Shown here in pieces: positions 34,526 to 46,817 of a stretch of 64,000 nucleotides of DNA. The stretch is taken from assembly GCF_048564905.1 (NCBI RefSeq), contig NC_133018.1, forward strand, positions 3,658,001 to 3,722,000, in the 5' to 3' direction. The notes beneath the pieces are model-generated. The model did not search any database. It had not been told where the DNA came from and worked only from the letters and a program-made list of their open reading frames with translations. This DNA is from Vicugna pacos. Lineage: Eukaryota > Chordata > Mammalia > Artiodactyla > Camelidae. Position 1 is the stretch's first letter; each line of letters opens with the position of its first letter. Both the position numbers and the translations under genes were made by a program.

Positions 34526-35255
34526 AGCATTAGCACTGCTGCTGTCCCACACTTGACAGTAGTAGTTGGCCTCGTCCTCGGCCTGGGCCCCGCTGACGGT
34601 CAGGGTGGCCGTGTTCCCGGAGTTGGAGCCTGAGAACCGGCCCGGGATCCCTGAGGGCCGTTCGCTATCTCTGTAGATGACCAGCACAGGGGCCTGGCCC
34701 GGCTTCTGCTGGTACCAGTAAGCATATGTATTTCTAATTCTTTCCTGCCATAGGTGATCTTGGCTGTCTGTCCCAGTTTCACTGACACCGAGGGTGACTG
34801 AGTCAGTTCGTAGGAGCCACAGAGCTTGCAGGAGAGAAAGGATCCCTGGGCTGAAGATGAAGGACCTTTTCCCAGGAGACTCCAGCAGATGACCTGCATT
34901 GAGCCCCAGGGATTCCCTGGGCCCACAGAGGCCCCTCCCATCATTGTCACCCCAAAGTGACCGATGGGCTTGGCTGGTGGATGGAGCCCCTGAACAAATG
35001 AGAAACCTGCCCCCCTTCCTCTGGCAGGAGCAGCCCCTCAGGGCTCACACAGCACTGAGCACAGTGTGGGATGTCATCCCTTCCAGCCCCTCATCCTGCA
35101 ACAGGACCACCAGCCACCTGCCCCCACTGGCAGCTCCCTTCTGAGCTCAGTCAGAGCCAAGCTTATCCCCAGCCCTGGGCGGGTGTGAATGTGATCCTGT
35201 GGTCAGCACCTGTGCAATGAGCCAGGAGGCCGAGGAGGAGGGGCATCCAGGCCAT
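34526..35255 (-). pseudogene. IGLV3: Immunoglobulin lambda V pseudogene, IGLV3 subgroup
   Basis: Leader 35210-35255 ([16 protein letters not shown]) and V exon about 34526-34825. The acceptor region reads TGCAAG where the paralogue has TGCAG|G, and a base is lost soon after, so the start of the exon is out of frame. In the original frame it reads [17 protein letters not shown]. The first conserved Cys is Tyr (ITYGRK), and a 1-bp deletion in CDR1 shifts the frame. From [11 protein letters not shown] the sequence is clean through framework 3 to NYYC, with CDR3 [10 protein letters not shown]. It pairs with 22734-23457 but carries different lesions. Promoter octamer has one mismatch. Confidence 0.92.
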
Positions 35256-35351
35256 GGTGGAGGTGCCCCGATTCTGCTCCCCAAGGGCGAGGCTGGACAG
35301 GTTTCCCCCCAGGCCTCTCTTATCCCCTTGCTGGAGAGAGAGCTGCTGGGT

Positions 35352-35359
35352 ATGCAAAC
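35352..35359 (-). promoter_or_regulatory. Octamer-like element, one mismatch
   Basis: GTTTGCAT on the minus strand, 96 bp upstream of the leader ATG. Same variant as in the paralogue at 23554-23561. Confidence 0.75.
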
Positions 35360-38300
35360 CAGCCAGCATCCAAGGGGTGGCCTGGGGGGTTCTGTGGTTT
35401 CAGAGAAGGTCTCAGTCACACGGGACCCTGAGAGGGAGTGGCGGGCCCTGAGACTGCGCCCTAAGCCCAGGGGCTCCTCCTCTGCCTGCTGGTCCCAGAG
35501 TCTGGGGACATGTCCAACCCTCACTGTTCCCTGGCCTCACTCCTGGATGGCACAGGCACTGAGAGCCCAGAACCTGTTCTATTTCAACCCATCTGTAGGT
35601 GACACTGTCAGGCTGACAGGTGCAGGGTCCTACCCCTGATCACAGCTCCTGGGCTCCAGAGAGGAGTAAAATTCCTGTTTTAACAAAGCAAGTGACATGT
35701 TCCAGAGCCATCGTGGTCTGTGTCTGCCCTTGGCTGTGAGCTCCTGGGGCAGGCTCATGCTGTCCTCAGTGTCCCCATTTTGGATCTGTGGCAGGAACTG
35801 ACCAGGAGCTGAAAGAACTGTCTACTCTGTAGGAGAGTGAGCGGGCGCTCAGGTTTTAACAGCTCTGCCAGGGAATGTTTATCACAATCAACATGCCTTC
35901 TGTTGCTGTGGAAAATATAAGCCATAAACATAATTATGATGTGAGTCCAGAAGAGTTTGTTGAGTGACTGCTGTGTGTCAGGTCCAGGGAATCGGGAAGT
36001 GGGGAAATTCTGGTTCCCTCCCTCTTCTCTGTGAGGGGTGAGTGGAGGGACAGGTTAGAGATGTGGGGGAGCTACTTGGGAGCAGGGACAGCTGTGTCTG
36101 GAGGACCGCGGCTCTGAGCATAGGAGAGGAGGGGACATGTGATCATAGGGACGACAGCCATTTGTGGACAGTGATGGCTTTTGAGCAGCGTATATATGGC
36201 CTGGTGGTGGGGGTCGGGCCAGGAAAGAGGCACCGCCTGCAAGAGCAGGACTGGGACACTCAGAGTCAGAAAATGAGTATTTGAGAGTGAAGGTGACACT
36301 GTAGAAGGACACCTGTCGTCGAGTGTGAGGTGGTGGTTACATACCCCCTGCATGTGGATCCCCTGATGCACAGGACACGCCTGCTCCAGGCTGTGTGTGT
36401 CTGCTGCCAACTGGTGGCTACTCTATGCATTGCTGGAGGCTCAGGGAGTCCTCTGTCCAGGTGCAGATTCAGTACCACTGCTCAAGTGTGAATCCCTGAG
36501 CAGGGATGGAGGGCCCAGGCCAGGAAGGGCTCATCTCTGCATGGCCCCTGCCTGCCTGAGAGAGGCACGATGGGCTCACACACACTATGATCATATGAAC
36601 AGGCTCATTTGCAGGGGGAGATAGCCAGACCTCAGAATCATCACTGCACAGGTCTCTGGGATCATGGGAAGTTAACGCATTTGGTTCTGGCCTTGGTCTT
36701 CGGGGACACAGGAGTCAGTGACTGACTCTTGGTGGTGCTGGCTGTTGGTCCAAAGCCAAACAAAGGCAGAGGTGGCTCCTGCTCCAAAGTCGGAGACAGG
36801 ATGACACCCACCCACCCAACATTACTTCAGATCCACTTTCTTCTGGCAGATAATCCTTCCTGCAAATCAGTGTGAACAAGACACAGTTCGGGCCTTTGAC
36901 GTTCCATCTAGATAGTGGGCCAGCCTAGTGGACGCCCTTGGTTCTGGGACAGAGCAGAGAGTCCCCCCCCCAAGCTTCTCCCTGTGTCTCATCTTCTCTG
37001 TTCACCTGAAAGCCAGACAATGGCTATTCTCAGGTCTCTCTCTTCCAGGACTGACCTTTGCCCCAGTGCTGCCACTGGTACCAAGACTGCGTGTGACGGG
37101 ATCCTTGGTTTGGCAGGAGACAAGTAGTTCTGTTTTACCACTGATGTGGAGTTGGATGTGGTCCACAAAGTCCCGTGGGACCAATGGAGTAATTGGATCA
37201 TGTGACAGAGACACTTAGTGTTGGCCGATGATCCTGGTGTCCCTGGAACTGAAAGACAGGGGCAGCCTAGCGGTTGTCATTCATCTGTGTTGACAGAGAG
37301 CCTCATCTGAGAAAGACTTGCAGATACTGAGCCCCAGTGGAAGCTGTATCATGACTGTGAGTCCGACGGTGATGGAGCAAGGCCTGACCAGCTGGGTCAT
37401 GGGTGGGCAAGCGCAGAAGCTCTCTGTCTTCAAGTAGAGGAGGTTGATATGAACTCAGGCACCCCAGGTCCTGAGCCCCCAGGGAGCTGCCTGAGGAAGT
37501 GGCCCAAACACCCCTGAGCCCAAATCGTGCTGCAATGTCTTTTCTCCAGAAACCTGCACCTCTGGCCTGGTGGGGAGATGCTTATGACCAGTGTCGCAGA
37601 GGAAAACCCTTGGGGCTGATTTGGAGAGGTTTGCAGATGATATGAAGACACCCCTAAGAGTTAGCCATCTTGGTCCTTTCAGCCCCATCGGGGACATCCC
37701 TGAAGGACAGCAGTGGTGGAGAATTCTCCTGGATTGATAAGTGACGATTGGAGCTGGGTGCCTGGTAATTTAGCCTGGATAAAGAGGCGACTGGAGGGGG
37801 CCGTGTACTAATTTATGGGCTAAGACTTAGAGTTTGGCTGGACCGTCAGAGGCATGGCAGGAATACATGGAAAAGATATGAGTAGAAACACCACAAAGGG
37901 ACCTGGAGATTCAGTTCTTTGTATCTCATGAAAATGCTTAGCAACGTGTGTACTGAAAAGAAGTGATGTTAATAATCAGGTGGACAGGAGGACCCAGACT
38001 GTGGACAGCAGTCTGCCTCCCTCTCCAACCATCGCTCGGTGGGCACCATGACCCGGCACCCCCGTGAGAAGGGGAGGATCAGCCACAGGCTAGACAGGAT
38101 GGCTCCAGTGTCTACAGCTGACCTGTCCATGGTCACTTCTGTCACGGGCCTGCCAACAGCACAGACCAGCATGGCTCCCGTGGGACACCCTTCCCTCGGG
38201 AATCCACCAGGGACCTGGTGGTCTGTTGATGACATCAGACCTCTTTCAGCATGGAAAGGGGAGCTCTGCTCTTACTGACACATCTTTCCCGCAGACTGGG

Positions 38301-39090
38301 AGTTGCCTTCTTTGTCTGCAACGCTTCTGGCCAAACTGTTATCCTCGGACTCATAGAATTCTGTTTCCTCACGGGGCTTCTGATCGTGAACTCATTCCAG
38401 TTCAAAAGAGCAGCTGCTGTGGGCCCAGGCTCATGGGCTTCACTGGTCCTACCACTTTCCCCAACATCCCGGGGCTGCTGCCTTAGTGATGGACCAACAG
38501 CCGATGGAAGAGCCAGTCACTCTGCCAGCCAAGTGCCAACACTTGTGGGGGATGGTAAAGCCTTCCAGGTGTGAGATATGCTCTAAATCTGTGCACGATG
38601 TACGATGCTTCTCCCATTACCAGGATTCACAGGGCCAGGATTCAAGGTGAGAGGGTGGGAGGGCTCCACCCATGATCTTCCCAAGGGACCTGTTGAGGAC
38701 ATTTGCTCCCTGTCAGCTGTCCTCCAACCTGGTGGCCTAGAGTCTTAGTTCTGTAGGGGAAATGCTTCCACCAGAGACAGGACAATATTCCCATTTCACT
38801 GAGAGCTCAGACTCCCTTGTGATGTAGGGTTCTCCTGCCTCCCTGGACACCTCTCTGTCTCCACCCAGGCCCTCCACTTCCCAGCCATAACTCACGCACA
38901 AAAATACCATGGAAGCCCCATCCTTCCGGGCAGAAATCCACCCCTGATCCACCGTGTGTAGAGCAGCCTGGAGGGTGGTGGGGAGGGCAGCCTGGGAGCT
39001 CAGATCTGGGGGAATCAGGCCAGATCTGTCACTGCTTTGTCCACAGGCCTCCTGGGGCTAGAGGAGAGGCTGACACAGATGGAGGGTTTT
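35360..39090. other. Gene-free spacer in block C
   Basis: No gene recognised. Paralogous to 23.6-27.3 kb. Holds a CTCF-like match at 36404-36417 that is degraded at the paralogous place in block B. The stretch near 35700-35980 may contain an L2-like relic, which I could not confirm. Confidence 0.55.
36404..36417 (-). promoter_or_regulatory. CTCF-like motif, one mismatch
   Basis: Minus strand CCACCAGTTGGCAG matches 13 of 14 positions of CCASYAGRKGGCRS. The block B counterpart is poorer. Motif only. Confidence 0.35.
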
Positions 39091-39129
39091 TTTTTTTGTC
39101 CCACTTCCCCATCTGCCTCTATCACTGTG
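39091..39129 (-). other. V-lambda RSS with A-tract nonamer
   Basis: Heptamer CACAGTG (39129-39123), 23-bp spacer, nonamer ACAAAAAAA (39099-39091). The nonamer sits in a T-tract of the plus strand that has grown compared with the paralogues. Seven of nine positions match ACAAAAACC, so it is likely still active. Confidence 0.85.
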
Positions 39130-39626
39130 AGCATAAACACTACTGCTGTCTGCTGAGTGACAGTAATAGTCGGCCTCATCCTCGGCCTGGGCCCCGCTGA
39201 TGGTCAGGGTGGCTGTGCCCCCTGACTTGGAGCCAGAAAACCACTCAGGGATCCCAGAGGGTCTCTTGCTGTCCTCATAGATGACCAGCACAGGGGCCCG
39301 GCCTGGCTTCTGCTGGTACCAGTTAGCACCATAGCTACCTAAGCTGCCTCCTTGGCAGGTGGTCCTGGCCGTCTGTCCCAAGGACACGGACACCATGGAG
39401 GGCTGAGTCAGTGCAGAAGAGGCCACATAACCTGCAGGAGCGGAGAGGAGAGGAGAGTAACTTTGGACCAGGGTCTCATTCCCTAGGACCACGTACCCCG
39501 CAGCATCCCCGGTGTTGAGCTTAGATTCAGGTCCAGGCTGATCCCTGGGTACCCTGGGTTCTGTGCCCTGGGGGCAGCACCTGTGCAGAGAGAGAGGAAG
39601 GGCAGCAGGAGGGGGGTCCAGGCCAT
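39130..39626 (-). CDS. IGLV3: Immunoglobulin lambda variable segment, IGLV3 subgroup, open
   Basis: Leader 39581-39626 ([16 protein letters not shown]), intron 39432-39580, V exon 39130-39431 (302 bp). Mature start [16 protein letters not shown], first Cys in [10 protein letters not shown], Trp in [12 protein letters not shown], second Cys in ADYYC; CDR3 starts [10 protein letters not shown]. No stop before the RSS. Framework 3 reads [10 protein letters not shown]: Trp replaces the conserved Arg that usually makes a salt bridge with a late framework-3 Asp. The split pseudogene at 18.5 kb has the same change. Splice sites and octamer are intact. The gene should rearrange, but whether the chain folds well is open. 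Confidence 0.9.
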
Positions 39627-39712
39627 GGTGGAGGTGCCCTGAGCTCTGCCTCTGAGCCCACAGCTGGGGGTGGAGTCTTTGGCCCTCTCTTATCCTCAGA
39701 AGGGACATCCTT

Positions 39713-39720
39713 ATGCAAAT
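39713..39720 (-). promoter_or_regulatory. Octamer of the IGLV3 gene at 39.1 kb
   Basis: Perfect ATTTGCAT on the minus strand, 86 bp upstream of the leader ATG, with a TATA-like GATAAGAG downstream. Confidence 0.9.
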
Positions 39721-40079
39721 CTGCTTCCTGGCTTTGTGGCCTTGTTGACCAACTCCCTGCTCAGCAGAGAGCAGCTGGGCTCAACGGAGGATTTCAGTGG
39801 AGGCCCCACTCCCAGGCCCGCGCTCAGGTCCCAGAAGAGTATCTGGTGCTGAGTGAGGAAGTGCTGCCCCCTGCCCCCAGCACATGCAAGCACAGCTCAG
39901 TCTGAGCCTGGGCTTCCCCTCTGGGCCTGGGTGACACAGTCATCCTGTCCATTGCTGAGGGCATCACAGTGGGGGCTGGGCAGTGCTTAGAGCAGGTGCT
40001 GTGGGAACTGCAGGCACCAGGCTGCTGTGAGAGGCCAGAATTCCATCATCAGATGCAGTGAAATTGCTCATGTAACTCA

Positions 40080-41320
40080 GAGGAAATCTTTTAAAATATA
40101 TCAATTTATTTTAGAATAAAAACTGGTAAGCCATTCAGCTCTAGGATTAAGCAAGAATTGTTTAGGGATGCCACATACATGATTCAGAAAAGAAATATCA
40201 AAATTTTGAACCCCATTAGTATCAATATCTTTTGTTTGCAAACTATGTAATGGGGATGAAAAACACCCAAATAACAGACAGAAAGAAAATATTTGAAAAT
40301 CATATAACCTATGAATGACTAATTGAGGGAGTATCTAAACAGGCTGAACTCTGAAGAGTAAAAAGGAAAAAAAAATGACAAGAAGAATTCACTTAGAGAA
40401 CGGCCAGTGGACTAGAACAAATATTTTGTGGAAGAGCGCAGAGGGGTGGCCATGAGCACGTGAAAAGACCTCCCTTATCAGCCAGGAGGGAAATGCAGAT
40501 GAAATCACTGTGAAGTACCACTTCTCACCTGTCAGAGGAGCTACAATAAAAATCCGGACGACCCCGAATGCTGGCAAAGATGTGGAGAACTCAGTGGCAC
40601 ATGCGTGACTAAGAGAAGTGGGATCTGGTGCAGAATGTCTGCAAAAGAGTTGGCAGCTTCTTAAAGAATTTACCTTGAGGTCACCATACACCCCAGCCAT
40701 GCACAACTGAGCATTAATTTTAAAGAAGTGAGAACTTATGGTCACAGGAAAATTAGACGCATTAGTCCACAGATCCTGAGTGCGGACCAGCCCCAGCTGA
40801 GAGCAGTGTTGACATCCTTCAGTGGGTGACTGACTGGGTCCGAGACTTTTGGAACGGAAACGTGGACCAGTACTCAGCCATGAAAAGGAAAGGATGCTGA
40901 GCGCACAGGGCAGTTTGCGTGCATCTACAGGGGATTATGCAGAGTGACCAACGCTAATCCCAGGGCGACGTGCTATGTGATTGTATGTTTTTCCTTCTAT
41001 CCATCATTTCTAATGGTTTTCTTTTCCCTCTGTGGTTTCATCCCTTTCCTATGGTTCTAAGTGAAGAATCAGCAAAAATTTTGGAAATGAAGACCAATGA
41101 ATGATGTCAGGGTTATGGAGGGTCCCGGTGCAGAAAGGAGACCCCCGATCATCATAAGGAGTCCCCTTCAGCCTGCACATGGGGGAGGGCAGGGGGCTGT
41201 GTCCCGGGTTAGAGCCGGAGGGTCTGTGGGCTGGGAAAGCACTCTGGCTGTTCAAGGCCATTTCCACGGGTCTTGCTGTAAAACTGAATCTGCATGCATC
41301 TGCCTTTCAATTGTGGGTTT
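40080..41320 (+). mobile_element. Old LINE-1 remnant, 3' ORF2 to 3' UTR
   Basis: Paralogue of 28320-29560: the same decayed L1 motifs in the same order, for example 'gcaaagatgtggagaactca' near 40574 and 'ggggattatgcagagtgac' near 40930. No open frame. Confidence 0.65.
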
Positions 41321-42242
41321 TCCCCCACTTACCATCGACAGGATTCATAATACATGTCTGTGAAAATGTCTCATCTTGCTTCTTCTTTACATTTTGTCCC
41401 ATGTCTTCCTCATTGCTACTTTGCTTTTTCTCTATTTTCCATTAACTGCATATTTTTTATGATTTAATATTGTATTCTTTTGTGGTTGATTGTCTGAAAT
41501 TGTTGTTTAAATTGGTTTTATTTGAAGGTTGGCTGCGGGGTTGACAGTACAGGCCGACCTTGCCCGGACAGCGCACCGCTTCTCACGCAGGGCACCGATG
41601 TCACCACGTATCCCTCTGCCTCTCAGAACTTTGAACTACACGAGCGTGTTTGCCTTAATATTTACAGATATTTCCAGTGAGTAGAGTTCAGAGTGGACAT
41701 GGCTGCTTCTCTTGATGTTGTGTTGTGTTGTGTTGTTTTTACTTTTTGATTCTAAAGAGACAACTGCAGTGTCTGCTCGCCCATCTGGTGGTCCCGAAGG
41801 AGGGAGGTCCTCAACCCACTGTGCTCCTTCCTCTGGGGAGAACGTGTGCTTTCTCTCCACCTGCTTTTATGAGCTTCTCCCCGACACTGGTTCTAAGGAC
41901 TCGACGTCGGTGTGTGTTGGTGTTGTTTCCTTTGTGTTACTTGTGCTTGGAGATTGTGGAGCTTCTTGGATCTGTGGGTTCCTATGTTCCATTGAAATTA
42001 GAACCTTTTCAACCAGTATTTCTTCAAAATATTTTTCTTTCCACCTCCTCCACACCTTTTCTGCCCCAAAGACTCCAGTATCTCCCTAGTCTGTAGTGAA
42101 CCTAGGCAGTCATTCCTCTACCCTCATGAACAAGTGGAGGATGAGGATAACCATTGCTTGAGCATCCTTCCACCAAATTTTATCATCTGTGCAATTTCAT
42201 GACCAGATGGGAATTGTTTCTTGTGTGACGCAGGTGGCAAGG

Positions 42243-42281
42243 GGTTTGTGTCCCACTTCCCCATCTGCCTGTGTCACTGTG
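42243..42281 (-). other. V-lambda RSS, 23-bp spacer
   Basis: Heptamer CACAGTG (42281-42275), 23-bp spacer and nonamer ACACAAACC (42251-42243). Looks fully usable. Confidence 0.95.
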
Positions 42282-42772
42282 AGCATTACCACTGTAGTCA
42301 AATGATTCACAGTAATAGTCGGCCTCATCCTCAGCCTGGGCCCCGCTGATGGTCAGGGTGGCTGTGCCCCCTGACTTGGAGCCAGAGAACCGCTCAGGGA
42401 TGCCTGAGGGCCTGCTGTTATCACCATAGATGAGCAGCACAGGGGCCTGGCCTGGCTTCTGCTGGTACCAGCTACCATAATAGCTTCCTAAGCTGCCTCC
42501 TTGGCAGGTGATCCTGGCCGTCTGTCCCAAGGACACGGACACTGCAGAGGGCTGAGTAAGTGCAGAAGAGGCCACATAACCTGCAGTAGAGGAGAGGAGA
42601 ATGAGTGTGGTGATCAGGGTCTCATTCCCTGAGACCAGGCACCCAGCAGCATCCCCTGTGCTGAGCTGAGTTTCAGGGCCTGGCGAATCCCTGGATACCC
42701 GGGGGTCTGAGTCCTGGGATCAGCACCTGTGCAGAGAGAGAGAAGAGTCAGCAGGAGGGGGTTCCAGGCCAT
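42282..42772 (-). CDS. IGLV3: Immunoglobulin lambda variable segment, IGLV3 subgroup, apparently functional
   Basis: Leader 42727-42772 ([16 protein letters not shown]), intron 42581-42726 with GT-AG ends, V exon 42282-42580 (299 bp). Leader continues YVA and the mature chain starts [16 protein letters not shown]. First Cys is in [10 protein letters not shown], Trp in [12 protein letters not shown] and second Cys in ADYYC; CDR3 starts ESFDYSGNA. Frameworks are standard ([20 protein letters not shown]) and open to the RSS. Closest in type to human IGLV3-19. It is the block A' partner of 9546-10024, one codon shorter in CDR3. Confidence 0.95.
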
Positions 42773-42858
42773 GGTGGAGGTGCCCTGAGCTCTGCCTCTG
42801 TGCCCACAGCTGGGGGTGGAGTCTCTGGCCCTCTCTTATCCTCAGAAGGGACATACTT

Positions 42859-42866
42859 ATGCAAAT
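42859..42866 (-). promoter_or_regulatory. Octamer of the IGLV3 gene at 42.3 kb
   Basis: Perfect ATTTGCAT on the minus strand, 86 bp upstream of the leader ATG, with a TATA-like GATAAGAG downstream. Confidence 0.9.
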
Positions 42867-43189
42867 CTACTTTCTGGCCCTGTGTCCTTGGTGACATGCT
42901 CCCTGCTGAGCAGAGAGCAGCTGGGCTCAATGGAGGATTTTAGTGGGGCGCCACTCCCAGGCCAGAGCCCAGGCCCCAGTAGTGTCTCTGGTGCTGGATG
43001 AGGAACTGCTGCCCCCTGCCCCCAGCACATGCACGCACAGCTCAGTCTGGGCCTGGGCTTCCCCTCTGGGCCTGGGTGACACAGCCATCCTATCTAGTGC
43101 TGAGGACATTGCAGGGGGGATGGGCCGTGCCCATAGCAGGTGCTGTGGGGACAGCAGTCACCACGCTGCTGTGAGAGGCCAGAATTTCA

Positions 43190-45200
43190 TCATCGGACAC
43201 ATTGAAGTCGGGCTTGTTCTTCTGTGACACATTTTGGGTCATTTACATCATGGTGGCTGGTTTAGAGAAATCCAGAAGAAAATCACCAGGATGTGGGGTG
43301 ATACAGGAATCCTTTGATGACAGTGGAAGCATACTTTGTAAAAGGAAAGTTTGATAAGTTGAATCTCACCAAAATTAGAATCTTTTGCTGTGCAAATATT
43401 TTTAAGGAGGATAAAATAAACAAGTAATAGACACATAGAAAATTTTGCAAACCGCATATCCAGCACACACCTAGTGTTTAGAGTATGGAACGAACTCTCA
43501 AAACTAAATAGTAAGAATTAAATGACACAGTCTGTATAGAGAATGAGCAAAAGACAAGAGCTAGTATTTTATGGAAGAGGATGCAGAGACAGGAAACAGC
43601 TCATGGAAAGATGGGTATCACTCAGTTGACATGAGGGCAATGCCGGTGCAGCAGCGTGAGGGACACCTGCACATCCATCAGCACGGCTACAGTGAAATAC
43701 AATGACAGCCTGGGCTCTGCAGGGCGATGGACAACAGGGTGGGATGTAAACTGGACCAGTCGTTCGGAAACAGTGGAAGCGACTTCAAAACCTAAATTGC
43801 AGTTGGGACCCTATGAGCCAGCAACTGCTCGTCTGTCACTTTAGTTCAAGAAGTGAAAGCTAGTGTTCCCAGAAAGCCCTGTGCACGGCTGTTGAGAGTA
43901 ACTTCTACACAGTAGCCCCCAAGAGAGACTGATCCGATGCCCTCCAGAGGGAGGGTGGCTCCCAGTCGCTGTACCTGAATATTGGAACAGGACTCAGCCC
44001 AGACAAGGAAGGGACTCTTAGAGCACACGGCAGTTTTGAGAAATCTGCAGGGGGTTATGGGGAGTGAAAAATGCTGATTCCAAAAGCCTTCATTCTCTAT
44101 GAGTCTAGTTCTTATTTCTTTGTAGAACTTCTGAACAAAATTAGAAATGAAGAACTAGGTAGTGGTCGCAGGGGTTAGGGGCAGGGAGGAGGCATGGGAG
44201 AAAGGAGATGGGTGCTGTTATAAAGGTAAAACACGAGGGTCCTTGAGGTGGCATAACTGAGTTATTTGTTGACCTCTGTGCTAGATTTGAAACTACATAC
44301 ATGATAATATCAAACAGAACTTACTTAACATACGCACTCTCACAAATAAGTACACGTAATCCTGGGAAACTCTGAGCTTGAACGCTGGGCAATGGTTTGA
44401 TCAAACACTTGACCAACAAGATACGGAGATGACAAATAAGCCCTTGAAAGATGTTCACCATCCATAAGTCACTAAGAAGTGAATATTAAAATCATGTGAC
44501 GCCACGTGGTGTGCGCTAGAACAAGTCTGATAAAAACCTAACACGCCCAGAGCTCAGGGTGTGGGCAGCAAGAGGAGCTCTCCTCAGCGGCTGAGGACCA
44601 CAAAAAGCAGCATCGGGCGCCCACACTGGATAATAGTTTGCCAGAGTCTTAGACAGGTGCTCCTGTACCTGCCGTAGGAGCCATCAATTCCATTCCCAGG
44701 TGTTTTCCTGAGTGAAATGAAAACATATGCCCACAAAGCACCTATAAGAAGTATTATAAAGGCTTTATGTGAAGTTGTCAAAGGGTGTACTCTCGATCCA
44801 ACCCTAGTTTTACATCCAGTGGTGGATAAAGGAACTGTGGTGCATCCACGCAGCGGAACCTGCTCAGTAAGGGGCCTGCAGTGAACTATTAGCACCGAAA
44901 GCACCACAGACGAATCTCAGGTGCATTACGCTGTGTGAAAGAAGCCAGAACCAAACGGCTGCTGGATATCATTGCATTTCAATGACATTCTGACCAGGAG
45001 CCAACTGTAGGGTCAGACAGCAGACCAGCAGTCCCAGAGGCGGGGCCGGAGGAAGGGCCGCCCCCAAAGGCGCCTGGGGCAGCTGTGGGAATGACTGAGC
45101 TGCTGCCTGCTGCGGTGGCGGGACGCATACATCTCTACATGCATTTATAAATACTCATAGAAGTGTTTCTAAAAATTGTATTTTTCAGTGTATGTAACTT
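43190..45200 (+). mobile_element. Old LINE-1 remnant(s), 3' ORF2 to 3' UTR
   Basis: Paralogue of 10440-12470, with 'gttgaatctcaccaaaatta' near 43357, 'gaagaggatgcagagacag' near 43575 and 'gtgaaagaagccagaacc' near 44935. It lacks the long AC array of its partner. No open frame. Confidence 0.65.
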
Positions 45201-45910
45201 ATAACTTAAGAAAGAAAAAAGAAACAGTAAAAAAAAGATTCCCAAGGGTCTCACTTAGAGACTGTGAACAGCAAGTCCAGAGAAACCAGAGGACACTCTG
45301 CCCAGGACAGGGAGGGAGGGAGGGGGCAGGCGTGGGCAGAGGTGGATGCCGGCCTTCAATGCTGTCCCCGGCAGGCCACCCTGACCGTCCCTCTCTGGCC
45401 AAGGCCTGTGCTCTCAGCCCCTCCCTGGCTGGTCTCCATCTAAGCACAGAGGGAATAGTCTTTATTGGCCCCTCTTTTCAATCCATGTCCTCACTCCCTG
45501 GAGTCTTTCCCTGTGTCTCTCCATCAGAGGTTCCTGAGGACTTTCTTCCTGTTCTTAGCAGCATAAGTCCCAGAGGTCTGGAGGTGCTGGGACCCACATG
45601 GCAGTGGGTTTGTTCCCTGATGGCCCTGTGTCTCCTGAGTCTGCAGCCAGACTCATGAGACAGAGGTCCCTGCTGCACTGAGCCACAGGATCCTCTCTAC
45701 TCCTGCTCCCCTACACCAGCAACCATCCTTCCCAGGGAGACCCGCCACCCCTCCCCTCCTGCCTCCGTGTGCTCATCCAGGCCACAGGAAGCCCCTGGAC
45801 TCTCCCTGTCAGCCCTCCATCACTGGGGCCCCAGCTGAGGTTCAGGATCCAGCCCTGAAATCCCACCCGACCCTGGTCAGGTCAGGGCCCAGGATCAGAG
45901 ATATTGGTCA
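45010..45910 (+). repeat. Third copy of the three-copy locus-specific segment
   Basis: Paralogue of 8086-9150 and 12260-13145, again between an IGLV3 and an IGLV4-like gene. No gene recognised. 45910-46779 is the 3' flank of the IGLV4-like gene. Confidence 0.75.
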
Positions 45911-46779
45911 ACACAGCTGCTCCCCGTGGACTCCATGGTCCAGGTGAGTGAAATGTGTTTGTTTTTCAATATCCAGAAATGCTGTGTAGGAACCTCACAT
46001 CCACACATCTCCCGTGCAAGTGCTTTTGATTGCTTCACCCACAGGTTGAGACTTGGGGTGGTGGGACTACATTTTCCACATCAGCATCACCTGTTTCCTA
46101 TCCCAGTGTTGTCCCGGGGCACATAGTCCTGACCAGTCCTAAGAATGTCCTGTGGGAAGACATGGAGCCATTCTTCGTGCCTCAAGCTGAGAATCTGCCC
46201 CAGTTGGGGAAGCCCAGCCTGGTCCACGTCTGTCTTGCACAGCCCCCTCCCCCACTGGTCCTGACTTGCTCTAGGACACAGCTCTGTTCCCACCTCAGGG
46301 TCAATTCTCCTGTCCTCCCTGCCCTGAGGCCACATGCTTCCTGCTGAGCCTCCAGTCATGACAGGACTCCCTCCCTTCTCCATGGGCTGAGACACACGAT
46401 GGTCAGACATTCATTGTCACTTCTGGACCCCAAGATCCATGTTCCTTCCCTGAGAGATCCTACAGTTGGAGCATAGCGCCTGGTGGCTATTGTGATTGGG
46501 GTCATCTCAGCCCAGCACCCCCATCCAAGGTCATGTGCCCCTGGGCCCGTCAGGTCTCTCTCAGCATCGTTCCTACGGGCCTGGGGAGGAGAAAACAGAA
46601 TGTTGTATTGTCTAAACCACCTAAATTTTAATCTGTGTCTGCTTCCCCCAAGGGATGTCTTGTGGAGAGGGTGAGGGTGATGGGTTTGCAAGGAGGAAGC
46701 CCAAAATTCAGGGCCCTGGGCAGATGGGACAGGGAGCAGCCCACCCTGGTCCCCATGAGGCAGAGGGGATGGGGAAGGA

Positions 46780-46817
46780 GGTTTTGGTCTCATTTCCCCA
46801 TTGTCTGTGTCACTGTG
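46780..46817 (-). other. RSS of IGLV4-like gene, 22-bp spacer
   Basis: Heptamer CACAGTG (46817-46811) and nonamer ACCAAAACC (46788-46780) with 22 bp between. At exactly 23 bp the nonamer would read CCAAAACCT, a poorer match. Usable by sequence. Confidence 0.85.

Larger units (their letters stand above)
30502..42240. repeat. Tandem block C (three V-lambda genes); partner 18484-30480
   Basis: Copy of block B in the same orientation. Shared landmarks include the promoter of the first gene, the CTCF-like site, the TCA repeat, the SYELTQ-type pseudogene, the IGLV3 with a HSADSS CDR3 and the old L1 remnant. The first gene of the block differs from its partner in intron and V exon (see findings). 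Confidence 0.9.
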
